DNA from: Oscillatoriophycideae cyanobacterium NC_groundwater_1537_Pr4_S-0.65um_50_18 | GTDB lineage: Bacteria > Cyanobacteriota > Cyanobacteriia > Elainellales > Elainellaceae | NCBI GenBank assembly: GCA_016208305.1 | Contig: JACQYI010000006.1 | Span: 558,001-622,000 of the forward strand | Direction: 5' to 3' | Length of the DNA: 64,000 nucleotides | In this document: positions 34,622-44,838 of the stretch, in pieces | How positions within the stretch are numbered: the first letter of the stretch is position 1 | Layout of the letters: every line of letters begins with the position of its first letter | The notes under the pieces: model-generated | Told to the model about the DNA's origin: nothing | The model's database searches: none | What the model saw: the letters and a program-made list of their open reading frames with translations, nothing else | Position numbers and translations under genes: made by a program

Positions 34622-35512
34622 TTATTTGGGGTCATTACCCAAAGGCATCGGCCAACCCAATCGAGTTGGCTGCTGATAAATGCGCTTTAAGGTGTTGATA
34701 TCTCGATGGGAAATGTCAGGTGGGTTGCGAACTTGAGAAAAGTACAGGACATCCGTCTCTACAGGGCTATGACCCCAAATACCCAATGCATGACCCAGTT
34801 CATGACGAGCGGTCGCCAAAGTATAAGCAGCAGTCTGATTGGCGCTCAAATACACCATAAAACGGTGAGACAAAATGGCTGGGCTGTTGCTGTTGCGAGG
34901 CAAGCGCTCAGGCAGGCCATCAGGGCGATCGACAAAAAACTGATATCGCGTCTCTGCCGACCGAATTCGGGGCAAGGGGGCTGGCGCATTTGAGTTGGGA
35001 CTCTCAGGTCTGGTCTGTAAGGGCGGCGCACGACGCAGCACTTGGATATCCGCCCCATCGGGAGAATCGATCATTTCTAGCGGCAGATAAGCGCTCCAGT
35101 CCTGGACAGCCTGCCTCACGGCTGCGACCCAAGCCTGAGCGCGATCGGTTTCAAATTTAGACGTCGGCGTTCCAGCGCTAGACTCCCCAACTGCCTCCCT
35201 CACTGGTTCAATGTAGACCTGGACTGGAAATCTTGACCAGATTAGGTATCCCAGATCCGTGGGCTGCACAGCCTCAAAGTAATCTCCTGTCTCGTTTGAC
35301 TCTTGCCACTGAGTTAAGGCAGAAGGCAAAACATGCACTTGCGGCAGAGGCAAAGCTTCCAATGAAGTGGCGGGGGCTTGGGAGAAGGCTGGAAGAGGGA
35401 CGATCGCCAGCAATAGCCCATTGCCCAAGCCCAGACCGCAAGCGAAGAAAAATCCCAATAAAATCGACGAAGAATGTCGAAACCACATCCTTCGTCTTAC
35501 CTCAAATTTCAT
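34622..35512 (-). CDS. Matrixin-type zinc metalloprotease, exported
   Basis: 296 aa from the ATG at 35512; a longer frame to a GTG at 35587 would run into secG. A signal peptide (LLGFFFACGLGLGNGLLLAI, cleavage after AFSQA) is followed by a Pro-rich stretch and the catalytic domain. The zinc site is complete: ARHELGHALGIWGHS (HExxHxxGxxH). Downstream, the metzincin Met-turn position reads TDVLYFS, with Leu in place of Met. The tail SHRDINTLKRIYQQPTRLG is typical of cyanobacterial matrixins as I recall. Its start is 10 nt after the secG stop, so the two share a transcript. Confidence 0.82.
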   Translation of the reverse strand: MKFEVRRRMWFRHSSSILLGFFFACGLGLGNGLLLAIVPLPAFSQAPATSLEALPLPQVHVLPSALTQWQESNETGDYFEAVQPTDLGYLIWSRFPVQVYIEPVREAVGESSAGTPTSKFETDRAQAWVAAVRQAVQDWSAYLPLEMIDSPDGADIQVLRRAPPLQTRPESPNSNAPAPLPRIRSAETRYQFFVDRPDGLPERLPRNSNSPAILSHRFMVYLSANQTAAYTLATARHELGHALGIWGHSPVETDVLYFSQVRNPPDISHRDINTLKRIYQQPTRLGWPMPLGNDPK

Positions 35513-35522
35513 TCTGTAACCA

Positions 35523-35798
35523 CTACGGCTGCACAGACTCAGTAGGCACGACAGGAGGCACAGCAGGCAGGTTGAGCCAGCCTGCACTCAAAACCACGGT
35601 CAAGCCCATGAAGATTACCGTCAACGTCCAGGCAACCCGGTTGAGGGTAAGTTCAGCACTCTTGGTGCTGGTGAAAAGCTGAGCCTGTCCCCCTAAACCA
35701 CCCAAACCATCACCTTTAGGGCTGTGCAGCAGCACCATAATGATTAACCCAACCGCAGAAGTTCCCCAAAGAATATGGACAGCATTCAGTAATGTCAT
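35523..35798 (-). CDS. secG: Preprotein translocase subunit SecG
   Basis: 91 aa from the ATG at 35798; the frame extends to a GTG at 35831 without family similarity. Two membrane spans (GTSAVGLIIMVLLHS and VAWTLTVIFMGLTVVLSAG) flank the conserved loop PKGDGLGGLGGQAQLF. It is part of the SecYEG channel; secY is at 48-49 kb. It follows gpmI, a pairing common in cyanobacteria, with the 35843-35899 palindrome between. Confidence 0.9.
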   Translation of the reverse strand: MTLLNAVHILWGTSAVGLIIMVLLHSPKGDGLGGLGGQAQLFTSTKSAELTLNRVAWTLTVIFMGLTVVLSAGWLNLPAVPPVVPTESVQP

Positions 35799-35842
35799 AG
35801 TGACTCGATCCCTAATATCTACAGTCGGCACCGCTTAGTCTA

Positions 35843-35899
35843 GCTATAAATTTTATTTGGGAGGCGCGCTCCGCGCGCCTCCCAAATAAAATTTATAGC
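35843..35899. repeat. 57-nt perfect palindrome between gpmI and secG
   Basis: A 27-bp perfect stem (35843-35869 with 35873-35899) and a 3-nt loop (tcc). The tip is GC-only and contains GGCGCGCTCCGCGCGCC, exactly the centre of the 13925-13967 element read on the other strand. The lower stem is A/T-rich and unrelated to the arms of the other copy, yet pairs without a mismatch. No U-tract follows. It lies 28 nt after the gpmI stop and 44 nt before secG. Confidence 0.93.
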
Positions 35900-35927
35900 C
35901 ACAATTAGCAATACCCTACATTCAATT

Positions 35928-37526
35928 CTACAGGGAGACCCTGACGGGTGTGCGGTTTGCCTTAGTCTCAATATCAGCCGAGAGAATCATCGATCGCCCT
36001 GTCATTTCTGGCGGCTGCGGCAAACCCAAGATCTCTAAGATAGTCGGAGCCACATCTGCCAGCCTTCCATCTTGGCGCAGTGCCACTTCAGTGCCATGTC
36101 CAGGAATCTTGCGTTTCTCACCCTCGACCAAGATGAACGGTACAGGGTTAGTGGTGTGAGCCGTCCAAGGATTGCCCTGCTCGTCCCACATCAGCTCAGC
36201 ATTGCCATGATCCGCAATGATGATCGTGGTACCCCCCATTTTGCTGACGCTGGCGAGCAGCCGACCCAGGCAGGCATCCACTGCTTCAACTGCCTGCACT
36301 GCCGCATCCAGCTTGCCCGTGTGACCCACCATATCGGGGTTGGCGTAGTTGATCACCACCAAAGAGTAAATTCCCTTTTCGATCGCCTTTACCACACCCT
36401 CTGTCACCTTCACGGCCGACATGGCAGGAGCGCGATCGTAAGTGGCTACCATTGGGCTGGGCACCATCTCACGATCTTCACCTTCAAAGGGGTCTTCCCG
36501 ACCACCGTTGAAGAAATAGGTGACATGGGCATATTTCTCAGTTTCAGCCGTGCGCAGCTGCTTTAACCCATGCGCTGCCACGACTTCGCCCAAAATGTTG
36601 TTGGTGTTCTGAGGCGGAAAAGCTACTGCAACCGGGAAATGCGGATCGTATTGAGTAAAAGTGGCAAAGGCAAGAGGCGTAATTAAAGGGCGCTCAAAGC
36701 CATCAAATGCTGGATCAACAAAAGCTTGCGTCAACTGACGAGCACGATCGGGGCGAAAGTTAAAGAAAATCACGCCATCTCCGGGTTCTACAGCCCCCGC
36801 TGCGACCCGAACAGGCAAGACAAACTCATCGTTGATATCAGCATCATAAGAAGCCTGCAAAAGCTCAAGCACCGATCGCCCATCAATTGGCCCATTCGTC
36901 GTCATTAAGTCATAGACCAGCTTCTCTCGCTCCCAGCGATGATCCCGATCCATGGCGTAATAGCGACCGCTCAGCGTCACAATGCGACCCACGCCAAACT
37001 TTTCAATGTACTGCTCGATCAGCGCCAGCTCTTTCAGGCCATCTTTGGGTCGGGTGTCGCGTCCGTCAGTAATAGCATGAATGCAAACATCTTTGATCCC
37101 CTGCTCCTTTGCAAGCTCTAGCAATCCTGAAAGATGGGATAGGTGGGAATGTACACCCCCTTCAGAGCACAGCCCGATCAGGTGGAGTTTGCCGCCTCGC
37201 TGCCGAACGGCTTCACAAATCTGCAAGAGCGCAGAATTGCTCAAGATGGTGCCATCCTCTACAGCATCGGTGATTCGTACCAGTTCTTGAGGAACAATGC
37301 GCCCTGAGCCAATATTGAGATGCCCCACCTCCGAGTTTCCCATCTGGCCATCAGGAAGCCCAACACTTTTACCAGAAGCCTGAATAAGAGTATGGGGATA
37401 TGCACTCCAGAGGCTATTCATTACAGGGAGGTTTGCACTGGCGATCGCATTGCCATCCTGGCTATCTCGGTAGCCCCAACCATCCAAAATCACTAGCACC
37501 ACTGGGGAAACTAACGCCTGTGCCAT
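35928..37526 (-). CDS. gpmI: 2,3-bisphosphoglycerate-independent phosphoglycerate mutase
   Basis: 532 aa. It interconverts 3- and 2-phosphoglycerate through a phosphoserine, using two Mn ions. Metal-binding DGWGY near residue 15, the catalytic serine in GNSEVGHLNIGSGR near 63, and the C-terminal DHGNAELMWD and WTAHTTNPVPFIL are all present. The length is right for iPGM. Located between the ABC-F gene and secG on the same strand. Confidence 0.95.
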   Translation of the reverse strand: MAQALVSPVVLVILDGWGYRDSQDGNAIASANLPVMNSLWSAYPHTLIQASGKSVGLPDGQMGNSEVGHLNIGSGRIVPQELVRITDAVEDGTILSNSALLQICEAVRQRGGKLHLIGLCSEGGVHSHLSHLSGLLELAKEQGIKDVCIHAITDGRDTRPKDGLKELALIEQYIEKFGVGRIVTLSGRYYAMDRDHRWEREKLVYDLMTTNGPIDGRSVLELLQASYDADINDEFVLPVRVAAGAVEPGDGVIFFNFRPDRARQLTQAFVDPAFDGFERPLITPLAFATFTQYDPHFPVAVAFPPQNTNNILGEVVAAHGLKQLRTAETEKYAHVTYFFNGGREDPFEGEDREMVPSPMVATYDRAPAMSAVKVTEGVVKAIEKGIYSLVVINYANPDMVGHTGKLDAAVQAVEAVDACLGRLLASVSKMGGTTIIIADHGNAELMWDEQGNPWTAHTTNPVPFILVEGEKRKIPGHGTEVALRQDGRLADVAPTILEILGLPQPPEMTGRSMILSADIETKANRTPVRVSL

Positions 37527-37702
37527 GTGAATAGCCCCTCAATTTTTCAATTTCTCAGGAACAATACTAACATTCAGTGTTTCGAGATGACTTCATCCCA
37601 ACAGGAAGTATGCAAAATAAGCAGTAGCAAAAGATTCAGAGCTTGGCTAAAGATCAAAACCGAGCAGGTTATGTTTAACCCAGCGTTAATCTCAGCCTTG
37701 AT

Positions 37703-39421
37703 CTACTCCGCTTTAGCCTTCATTTTTTGCTGCTGTTTTTCTTTTTGTTTATCCCGTTTAGCCGTCACCTTAGCGGCTTTCTCTGCCTCTAACCGCTCTA
37801 GTTTGGCACGCTCTTTCTCTTCGGCAATTTTTTCTAGGTAGTAATGGTAGTCTCCTCGATAGAGCCGCAGTTCGCCATCCCGAATTTCTACGATTTTATT
37901 AGCAACTTGAGAGATAAAGTAACGATCGTGCGATACCAGAATGGCCGTACCGTCAAAGTTTGTTAGCGCTTCCTCCAACATTTCTTTTGCCGGAATATCA
38001 AGGTGGTTGGTCGGCTCATCCAAGATCATCAGGTTGACAGGAGCCAGCAGCATTTTTGCCAAAGCGAGTCGCGCTTTTTCGCCACCACTAAGCGCAGCAA
38101 CTTTTTTATAAACCGTGTCAGAACTGAACAAAAACCGCCCTAGTAGAGTCCGAACTTCTTCATTTTTCCAGTCGGGTACTTCGTCATGGATTGTCTCCAT
38201 CACGGTTTTATCTAGATCCAGCGCCTCTGCTTGGTTTTGCTCAAAATATCCGGGGATAACATTGTGATCGCCTAAGGCGATCGTGCCCTCGGTAGGTTTT
38301 TCAAGACCCATCATCAGTTTCAGCAACGTAGACTTGCCCGAACCGTTGGGTCCTAAGAAAGCAATGCGATCGCCCCGCTCAATGAGCAACTCTGCGCCCA
38401 AAAACAGCAGTTTTTCATCGTAGAAGTGCGTTAAATCTTTAATGATTACCACTTCGCGACCGCTACGAGGAGCCGGAGGAAAGCGGAAATGCAACGTCCG
38501 GACGCTGCCAGTCGGAGCCTCAATCCGCTCAATTTTATCGAGCTGCTTCTCTCGGCTCTTGGCTTGGGTGCTGCGCGTGGCGCTAGCGCGGAAACGATCG
38601 ACAAACGTTTGCTGCTTTTCGATCTCTTTTTGCTGCCGTTCATAGGCGCTAAGTTGCGCCATCTGCGCTTCGGCTTTTTGTTCTAGATAAGCGGTGTAAT
38701 TGCCCAAGTAAGTTGAGGAAACGCCTCGCTCGGTTTCTACAATTTGTGTGCACAGGCGATCAAGGAATTCTCGGTCATGGGAGACAATCACCATCGGAGT
38801 ATCAATCCCCCGCAGGTAGTTTTCCAACCACTCGATCGTTTCTAGATCCAAATGGTTAGTCGGCTCATCCAGCAGCAGCAGGTCAGGCGATTGCAGCAAA
38901 ATCTTGCCCAAGCCCATCCGCATCTGCCAGCCCCCGCTAAAGGAACTCACCAAGCGATCGCCCGCTGAAGCCTCAAACCCCATTTCGGGCAAAATCTTCT
39001 CAATCCGCGACTCTAAGCCATAGCCGTCAAGCGCCTCAAACTGTCGCTGTAGTCGATCGAGCTTATGAATCAAGTTATCCAGCTCTTCCATCGTGGCAGT
39101 CTGCATCTCATGCTGCACATGCTCTAAAGCATGATGCACTCGATTGGCTTCATCGAAAGCACGCCAGAATTCATCTCGAACGGTGCGCTCTAGATCGACA
39201 TCAAACTCTTGATTGAGATAAGCAATGTGCAGGCTGTTCGGTCGAATGATTTCGCCAGAGGTCGGCTCCATTTCGCCCGCAATAATTTTGAGCTGCGTGG
39301 ATTTTCCGGCTCCATTGACTCCCACTAAACCAATGCGATCGCCAGGTTTGACTTCCCAGCTCACGTCTTTAAGCACTTCGCCCGTTGGATAAATTTTGCT
39401 GATGTGTTCTAAGCGCAGCAT
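37703..39421 (-). CDS. ABC-F family ATPase
   Basis: 572 aa with two ATP-binding cassettes and no membrane spans. The first has GLVGVNGAGKSTQLK, SSFSGGWQMRMGLGK and LLLLDEPTNHLD; the second GPNGSGKSTLLK, LSGGEKARLALAK and LMILDEPTNHLD. A Lys/Gln-rich interdomain linker (about 240-300) and a basic coiled-coil tail ending KQQQKMKAKAE are typical of ABC-F proteins that act on ribosomes. I start it at the ATG at 39421 (a TTG precedes it). Whether it is Uup-like, EttA-like or resistance-type cannot be settled here. Confidence 0.88.
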   Translation of the reverse strand: MLRLEHISKIYPTGEVLKDVSWEVKPGDRIGLVGVNGAGKSTQLKIIAGEMEPTSGEIIRPNSLHIAYLNQEFDVDLERTVRDEFWRAFDEANRVHHALEHVQHEMQTATMEELDNLIHKLDRLQRQFEALDGYGLESRIEKILPEMGFEASAGDRLVSSFSGGWQMRMGLGKILLQSPDLLLLDEPTNHLDLETIEWLENYLRGIDTPMVIVSHDREFLDRLCTQIVETERGVSSTYLGNYTAYLEQKAEAQMAQLSAYERQQKEIEKQQTFVDRFRASATRSTQAKSREKQLDKIERIEAPTGSVRTLHFRFPPAPRSGREVVIIKDLTHFYDEKLLFLGAELLIERGDRIAFLGPNGSGKSTLLKLMMGLEKPTEGTIALGDHNVIPGYFEQNQAEALDLDKTVMETIHDEVPDWKNEEVRTLLGRFLFSSDTVYKKVAALSGGEKARLALAKMLLAPVNLMILDEPTNHLDIPAKEMLEEALTNFDGTAILVSHDRYFISQVANKIVEIRDGELRLYRGDYHYYLEKIAEEKERAKLERLEAEKAAKVTAKRDKQKEKQQQKMKAKAE

Positions 39422-39580
39422 CAAAATTCTCCTTGAGAGTTTAGAGCGACCATGTGAAGGATAAAAAAATTAACATCCAGACCAACTTTAACAAAGTTTA
39501 AAGACTTCTGGATAAATATAGTCAGGGTTAACAGGCGTTAGGGCAGGGACACTTCAATAGTCAAGCCTCGCACCCTGATA

Positions 39581-39611
39581 GAAAAGCCTTTGAAAAGCCT
39601 TTGAAAAGCCT
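39581..39611. repeat. Three tandem 11-bp units at the 3' end of the SbcD-like gene
   Basis: gaaaagccttt at 39581-39591 and 39592-39602 and a partial copy to 39611. The last copy reaches the stop of the nuclease gene at 39610. Confidence 0.85.
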
Positions 39612-40875
39612 AAGAAAGCTGCTTACTTTCTGAAGCCAGTAAATCTTGAACAAGCGTATATAGCTCCGGTTCCGATCGCCCCTCTAACTGTTGATCCTTT
39701 AGCTCAATTAGCCCTTGCGCTAGATCAGTGGCGCGCTTTTTGTAGCTATTGTGAGCCGTGAGTAAGTCTAAGAAAACCTCTTGCTCAATCTGGAGCCGAC
39801 TTGCCTCTTCAGATAGCGGTGAAATATAGGCTAGGGCGTCGGCTTCATATCTCAACAGAAAGATCAAGGCATTGCTCAGCTGCTGGAGCTGCTGCTGAAG
39901 AGGTCGGGTATCTAGATCCAGACGATCGAATCCCACTTGTCCATCAATTCGGAGTTCCACGATAGGCTGATCAGCGGGCTTGAGCTTTTGAGTCTGAATA
40001 GCATGCTGCACTTGTAGGATTGCTGCTTGCTGTACCTCCTCCACACTTTCATGGCCTTTGGCCGTCCAGTGCAGCCGCACAACCGCTCTCTGATAGTAAT
40101 CTTGCTTCAGTTCTGCTTTAATACCTGATGCGTCAATTTCAACCAAATAAACGCCTCGATCAAAACTCGCCTCTTCAATACTATTGGCCTCAGTTGAACC
40201 CGGATTAAAAACCCAGCCCGCTTCGGTATAGCTTCTATGAATATGCCCTAAGGCTAGATAATCAACTCCTGCTTGCTTAAGCGGTAGCAAATCAACATAG
40301 CGCAAAGCACCTTGATAACGCGCAATATGCCCCTCAAGACCGTGATGAAACAGCAAGACTGTATGAGCGATCGGGGGCAAACCTTGAATGGCCGCCGCAA
40401 TCTGTTCAATCGCTTTTGGGGCGGAGGCGCCATACCACTGTGAACCCAATACTCGCACCCCACAAGCCAAATCAACATAGCCGCCATAGCCCTCCTGCCA
40501 AGGAGAATAGAAGCCTTCCCCCTGCGCCGGATCGCCCGGTTCTAGCAGCATCAATAATCCCCAGTCAGCCAGATAGCGCAGCCAGCTAGTTTTCGTGCCA
40601 TAGGGGCGATTGTCATGATTACCCTCGATCGCCAGCACAGGAATTCCAGCCTCTTGCAGCGATTGGAGACAGATCTGAGCCTGATTTAAGGTAACGGGTA
40701 AGATATTGCGATGCTCAAACAGATCCCCTGCAATTACGACAAAATCGACTTTTTCAGCGATCGCATATTTTTCGATCGCATCCTGAAGCGCATAGAAAAA
40801 GTCTTGTGTTCGCTGTTTGTTATCGTAGCGATCAAACCCAAGGTGAATGTCGGCCAGGTGAAGAAAGCGAGGCAT
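39610..40875 (-). CDS. SbcD/Mre11-type DNA repair exonuclease
   Basis: 421 aa calcineurin-like phosphoesterase. Metal-binding motifs appear in order: LADIHLGFDRYD, VIAGDLFEHRN, IEGNHDNRPYG, LLFHHGLEGH and LGHIHRSYTEAGW, as in SbcD/Mre11 nucleases that trim DNA ends with an SbcC/Rad50 partner. The C-terminal 150 residues are helical and probably bind the partner. No sbcC is next to it, which is common in cyanobacteria. Confidence 0.85.
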   Translation of the reverse strand: MPRFLHLADIHLGFDRYDNKQRTQDFFYALQDAIEKYAIAEKVDFVVIAGDLFEHRNILPVTLNQAQICLQSLQEAGIPVLAIEGNHDNRPYGTKTSWLRYLADWGLLMLLEPGDPAQGEGFYSPWQEGYGGYVDLACGVRVLGSQWYGASAPKAIEQIAAAIQGLPPIAHTVLLFHHGLEGHIARYQGALRYVDLLPLKQAGVDYLALGHIHRSYTEAGWVFNPGSTEANSIEEASFDRGVYLVEIDASGIKAELKQDYYQRAVVRLHWTAKGHESVEEVQQAAILQVQHAIQTQKLKPADQPIVELRIDGQVGFDRLDLDTRPLQQQLQQLSNALIFLLRYEADALAYISPLSEEASRLQIEQEVFLDLLTAHNSYKKRATDLAQGLIELKDQQLEGRSEPELYTLVQDLLASESKQLS

Positions 40876-41107
40876 ATGCAGAAACAGTGAAAAGGTTCTG
40901 AACGGTTTATTGTAGAGCTACAATTTTCTCCAGTCTAGTACCAAAGTACTTGTAAAAACAAAGAACCCCTTTCCAAAAGGTCAAACCTTCCAGAACTGGG
41001 TTCAGCATGAAGTATTTTGTTTACCTACCGCTTATCTGTCCACCGTTTGTCTGTGTTCCCAGCCATCTATTCTCAATTCACAGTCTGCGGAGCCGTTTTT
41101 TCTATGT

Positions 41108-42262
<1,155 letters not shown>

Positions 42263-42271
42263 CTACGATCG

Positions 42272-42535
42272 CTACTTTTTAGTAGAGTCTTTGGACGTAG
42301 AATCAGCCTGGTCGGCAGGCTTGGTAGTGTCCACCATGCCATATTTCCGCAAGAACCGTTCAACACGACCCTCAGTGTCAATGATCTTCTGAGTTCCTGT
42401 GTAAAAGGGATGGTTGCCTGACCAAATATCAACGTGCAGTTCAGGCTTGGTAGACCCAACAGTCATGACCAGTTCACCATTACAGTAAACTTTTGCATCT
42501 GGGTACCATTTGGGATGAATGTCAGGTTTAGCCAT
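42272..42535 (-). CDS. rpmE: Ribosomal protein L31
   Basis: 87 aa. HPKWYPDAKVYCNGELVMTVGS and FYTGTQKIIDTEGRVERFLRKYG mark L31. Of the zinc-binding cysteines of the classic form only one is left (VYCNG), so this is a non-zinc type. The tail is Asp/Ser/Lys-rich. It is 51 nt upstream of prfA. Confidence 0.93.
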   Translation of the reverse strand: MAKPDIHPKWYPDAKVYCNGELVMTVGSTKPELHVDIWSGNHPFYTGTQKIIDTEGRVERFLRKYGMVDTTKPADQADSTSKDSTKK

Positions 42536-42574
42536 GATAGTTCAGTAAAAGAGCAGTGGATACGTGATGTAATT

Positions 42575-42988
42575 CTAGCGTTTCGAGTACTGAGGCGCTT
42601 TACGAGCTTTGTGCAAGCCATACTTCTTGCGTTCTGTCGCACGAGGGTCACGAGAGAGATAGCCTTCTACCTTCAACGGCTTCCGGTTATCCGGGTCAAG
42701 CTGACACAGTGCGCGAGCCACGCCCAACTTAATCGAGTCAGCTTGCCCTGTTAGGCCGCCACCGCTTGCATTGACCAAAATATCGTACTCACCTTCCAGA
42801 CCCAAAGTTTCCAACGGCGCTTTAGCTGCCGAAAGATAGGTAGGGTTGAACTGAAGATACAAATCTCCTGGCTTACCATTGATGGTCAGTTGACCTGTAC
42901 CTGGAACCAGGCGAACGCGAGCAACCGCAGACTTACGCCGTCCGGTACCCCAATACACAACGCGATCGTTCTTGTCTGTCGCTTGCAT
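42575..42988 (-). CDS. rpsI: Ribosomal protein S9
   Basis: 137 aa. [17 protein letters not shown] at the N-terminus, [19 protein letters not shown] in the middle, and the basic end RKAPQYSKR, whose last Arg contacts P-site tRNA. The start overlaps the rplM stop by one base (TAATG). Confidence 0.96.
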   Translation of the reverse strand: MQATDKNDRVVYWGTGRRKSAVARVRLVPGTGQLTINGKPGDLYLQFNPTYLSAAKAPLETLGLEGEYDILVNASGGGLTGQADSIKLGVARALCQLDPDNRKPLKVEGYLSRDPRATERKKYGLHKARKAPQYSKR

Positions 42989-43443
42989 TAGCTTTTCTCT
43001 CCAGGAATAGTTTGAATATTGAGAACTTCAGGGAGCTGTGCCTGATGAGGGTGGCTAGCACCGCTGTACACCTTGAGCTTGGTGAAAAGCTGCCGTCCCA
43101 AAGTGTTTTTGGGTAGCATCCCCTTAACCGCCTGTTCAATGATGCGCTCAGGCAAGCGATCTTGAAGCTGGGTAAAGGTTTCAGTTTTCATCCCACCCGG
43201 ACGACCCGAATGGCGACGGTACAGCTTTTGACTGCTCTTCTTTCCAGTGACATTAATCTTTTCAGCGTTGATCACAACCACAAAGTCGCCCGTATCTAAA
43301 TGGGGCGTGTAGGTTGGCTTGTTTTTGCCTCGCAAGACCATAGCAATTTCGCTGGCCAAGCGGCCCAGACGCTGATTTTCAGCATCTACCACATACCAAT
43401 CGCGAACGATCTCATTTTGAGGAGGCAGGTAGGTTTTGTTCAT
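42988..43443 (-). CDS. rplM: Ribosomal protein L13
   Basis: 151 aa. [19 protein letters not shown], then [16 protein letters not shown] and [13 protein letters not shown] are standard L13 motifs. Coupled to rpsI through TAATG. Confidence 0.96.
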   Translation of the reverse strand: MNKTYLPPQNEIVRDWYVVDAENQRLGRLASEIAMVLRGKNKPTYTPHLDTGDFVVVINAEKINVTGKKSSQKLYRRHSGRPGGMKTETFTQLQDRLPERIIEQAVKGMLPKNTLGRQLFTKLKVYSGASHPHQAQLPEVLNIQTIPGEKS

Positions 43444-43490
43444 CTTGTTATTCCTGAAACCAATATAAAATTGAGTTAGAGCGGCCTGGG

Positions 43491-44387
43491 TTAGGGGCAG
43501 CAGGTGAGAGAGTCAATCAGTGGAAACGAGAGTTTAGGCTGAGTGTCATACCAAATTTCGGGAGAAAATGGAAACTCTGGGTAACCCACTCTCAATAGAC
43601 ACAAGCCTTGAGGCGGGGCAGCATACCTGACCAAATCACGACGCTGCTGCTGCCAAAGCTCAGTGAATTGATCTGGCGATCGCTCCCCATTGCCCACCTG
43701 TACCAGCATGCCAACCAAAAGCCGCACCATACCATACAAAAAACCGCTAGCCTGTAGCTCAATATGAATGAGTGAACCTTGGCGATGGCATTCAGCGACC
43801 TGCATATCCACCCAAGAGTGAGGGCGATTTGAACCCGCTCGGTGGAAAGCTGCCAAATGCTGCCGTCCGATCAGGGGAGACAAGGCTTCCTGCATGCGAA
43901 CCTCGTTGAGAGGAGCATAGTAGTAATGCCAGGCAAACGATCGAACAAATAAATTGGGGCAAGCCTCGGTATAAATCGTATAGCGATAGCGCCGCCATAC
44001 AGCCGAGAATCGAGCATGCCAGTTGTGGCCAACCGCAGCCGACGCCCGAATCAATACATCTTTAGACAATCGCGAGTTGAGAATATCTTTCCAGCGATGA
44101 GCAGGAATGTGAGCCGGAGCCTCAAAGTGAGCAACCTGAGCTGCCGCATGAACCCCCGCATCTGTTCGACCCGCGCCATGCAACGTGACTGGATGACCTA
44201 GAAAAGATTCCAGTGCTTGCTCAATATCCTCTTGCACTGTGCGTTGATTTAACTGCCGTTGCCAACCATGAAAATGAGTTCCCAAGTACTGAAGAACGAG
44301 GGCGACTCTTTGAAACTTTCCTGAACTCTGACAATCAATCACGTCAGAGTGGAGAGCTTCGGTTGACGTAGGCAAATTCACAGACAT
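43491..44387 (-). CDS. truA: tRNA pseudouridine(38-40) synthase
   Basis: 298 aa. It modifies U38-U40 in the anticodon arm. The catalytic Asp is in [18 protein letters not shown] near residue 57; the N-terminal [12 protein letters not shown] and the C-terminal [18 protein letters not shown] are also diagnostic. It starts with about 28 residues before the core, a modest extension. In the usual cyanobacterial place between rplQ and rplM. Confidence 0.94.
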   Translation of the reverse strand: MSVNLPTSTEALHSDVIDCQSSGKFQRVALVLQYLGTHFHGWQRQLNQRTVQEDIEQALESFLGHPVTLHGAGRTDAGVHAAAQVAHFEAPAHIPAHRWKDILNSRLSKDVLIRASAAVGHNWHARFSAVWRRYRYTIYTEACPNLFVRSFAWHYYYAPLNEVRMQEALSPLIGRQHLAAFHRAGSNRPHSWVDMQVAECHRQGSLIHIELQASGFLYGMVRLLVGMLVQVGNGERSPDQFTELWQQQRRDLVRYAAPPQGLCLLRVGYPEFPFSPEIWYDTQPKLSFPLIDSLTCCP

Positions 44388-44425
44388 TACAACAGAACAG
44401 ATATTACAGTCGGATAGAGGAACGC

Positions 44426-44776
44426 CTACGTCAACTCAATGATTGCCATCTCAGCATTGTCACCCCGACGATTAACCGTGCGGAGAATGCGAGTATAGCC
44501 ACCTTGGCGATCGCCGTAGCGTTCTTGAACCTGCTCAAACAGAACATGAACCAACTGCTTGTCGTAGATGTAGCCAAGAGCTTGACGACGAGCTGCTAGA
44601 GATCCATCTTTCGCTAGGGTGATCATTCTTTCCGCCTCAGAACGAACCGCTTTGGCTCGAACCTTGGTGGTCGTAATTCGGCCATGACGAATCAACTCTG
44701 TAGTTAACGCTCTCAGGAGCGCCTTCCGCTGATCGGCTGGCAAACTAAGTTGAGGAACATTACAACGATGACGCAT
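44426..44776 (-). CDS. rplQ: Ribosomal protein L17
   Basis: 116 aa from the ATG at 44776 ([20 protein letters not shown]), the family start; the open frame runs ten codons further. [21 protein letters not shown] and the end [13 protein letters not shown] fit L17. Between rpoA and truA. Confidence 0.95.
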   Translation of the reverse strand: MRHRCNVPQLSLPADQRKALLRALTTELIRHGRITTTKVRAKAVRSEAERMITLAKDGSLAARRQALGYIYDKQLVHVLFEQVQERYGDRQGGYTRILRTVNRRGDNAEMAIIELT

Positions 44777-44838
44777 AACAAATAAACGGTTAGAGGAACA
44801 AAGCAATAGTTAATTTTCTATGGAAAGAAAAGCTCAGC

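Noticed and set aside
35233-35682. 149-codon plus-strand open frame.
   Set aside because: Antisense to the matrixin and secG genes.
36072-36566. 164-codon plus-strand open frame.
   Set aside because: Antisense to gpmI.
42272-42535. L31 lacking most zinc-binding Cys considered as damaged.
   Set aside because: The rest of the protein is intact, and zinc-free L31 is a normal variant.
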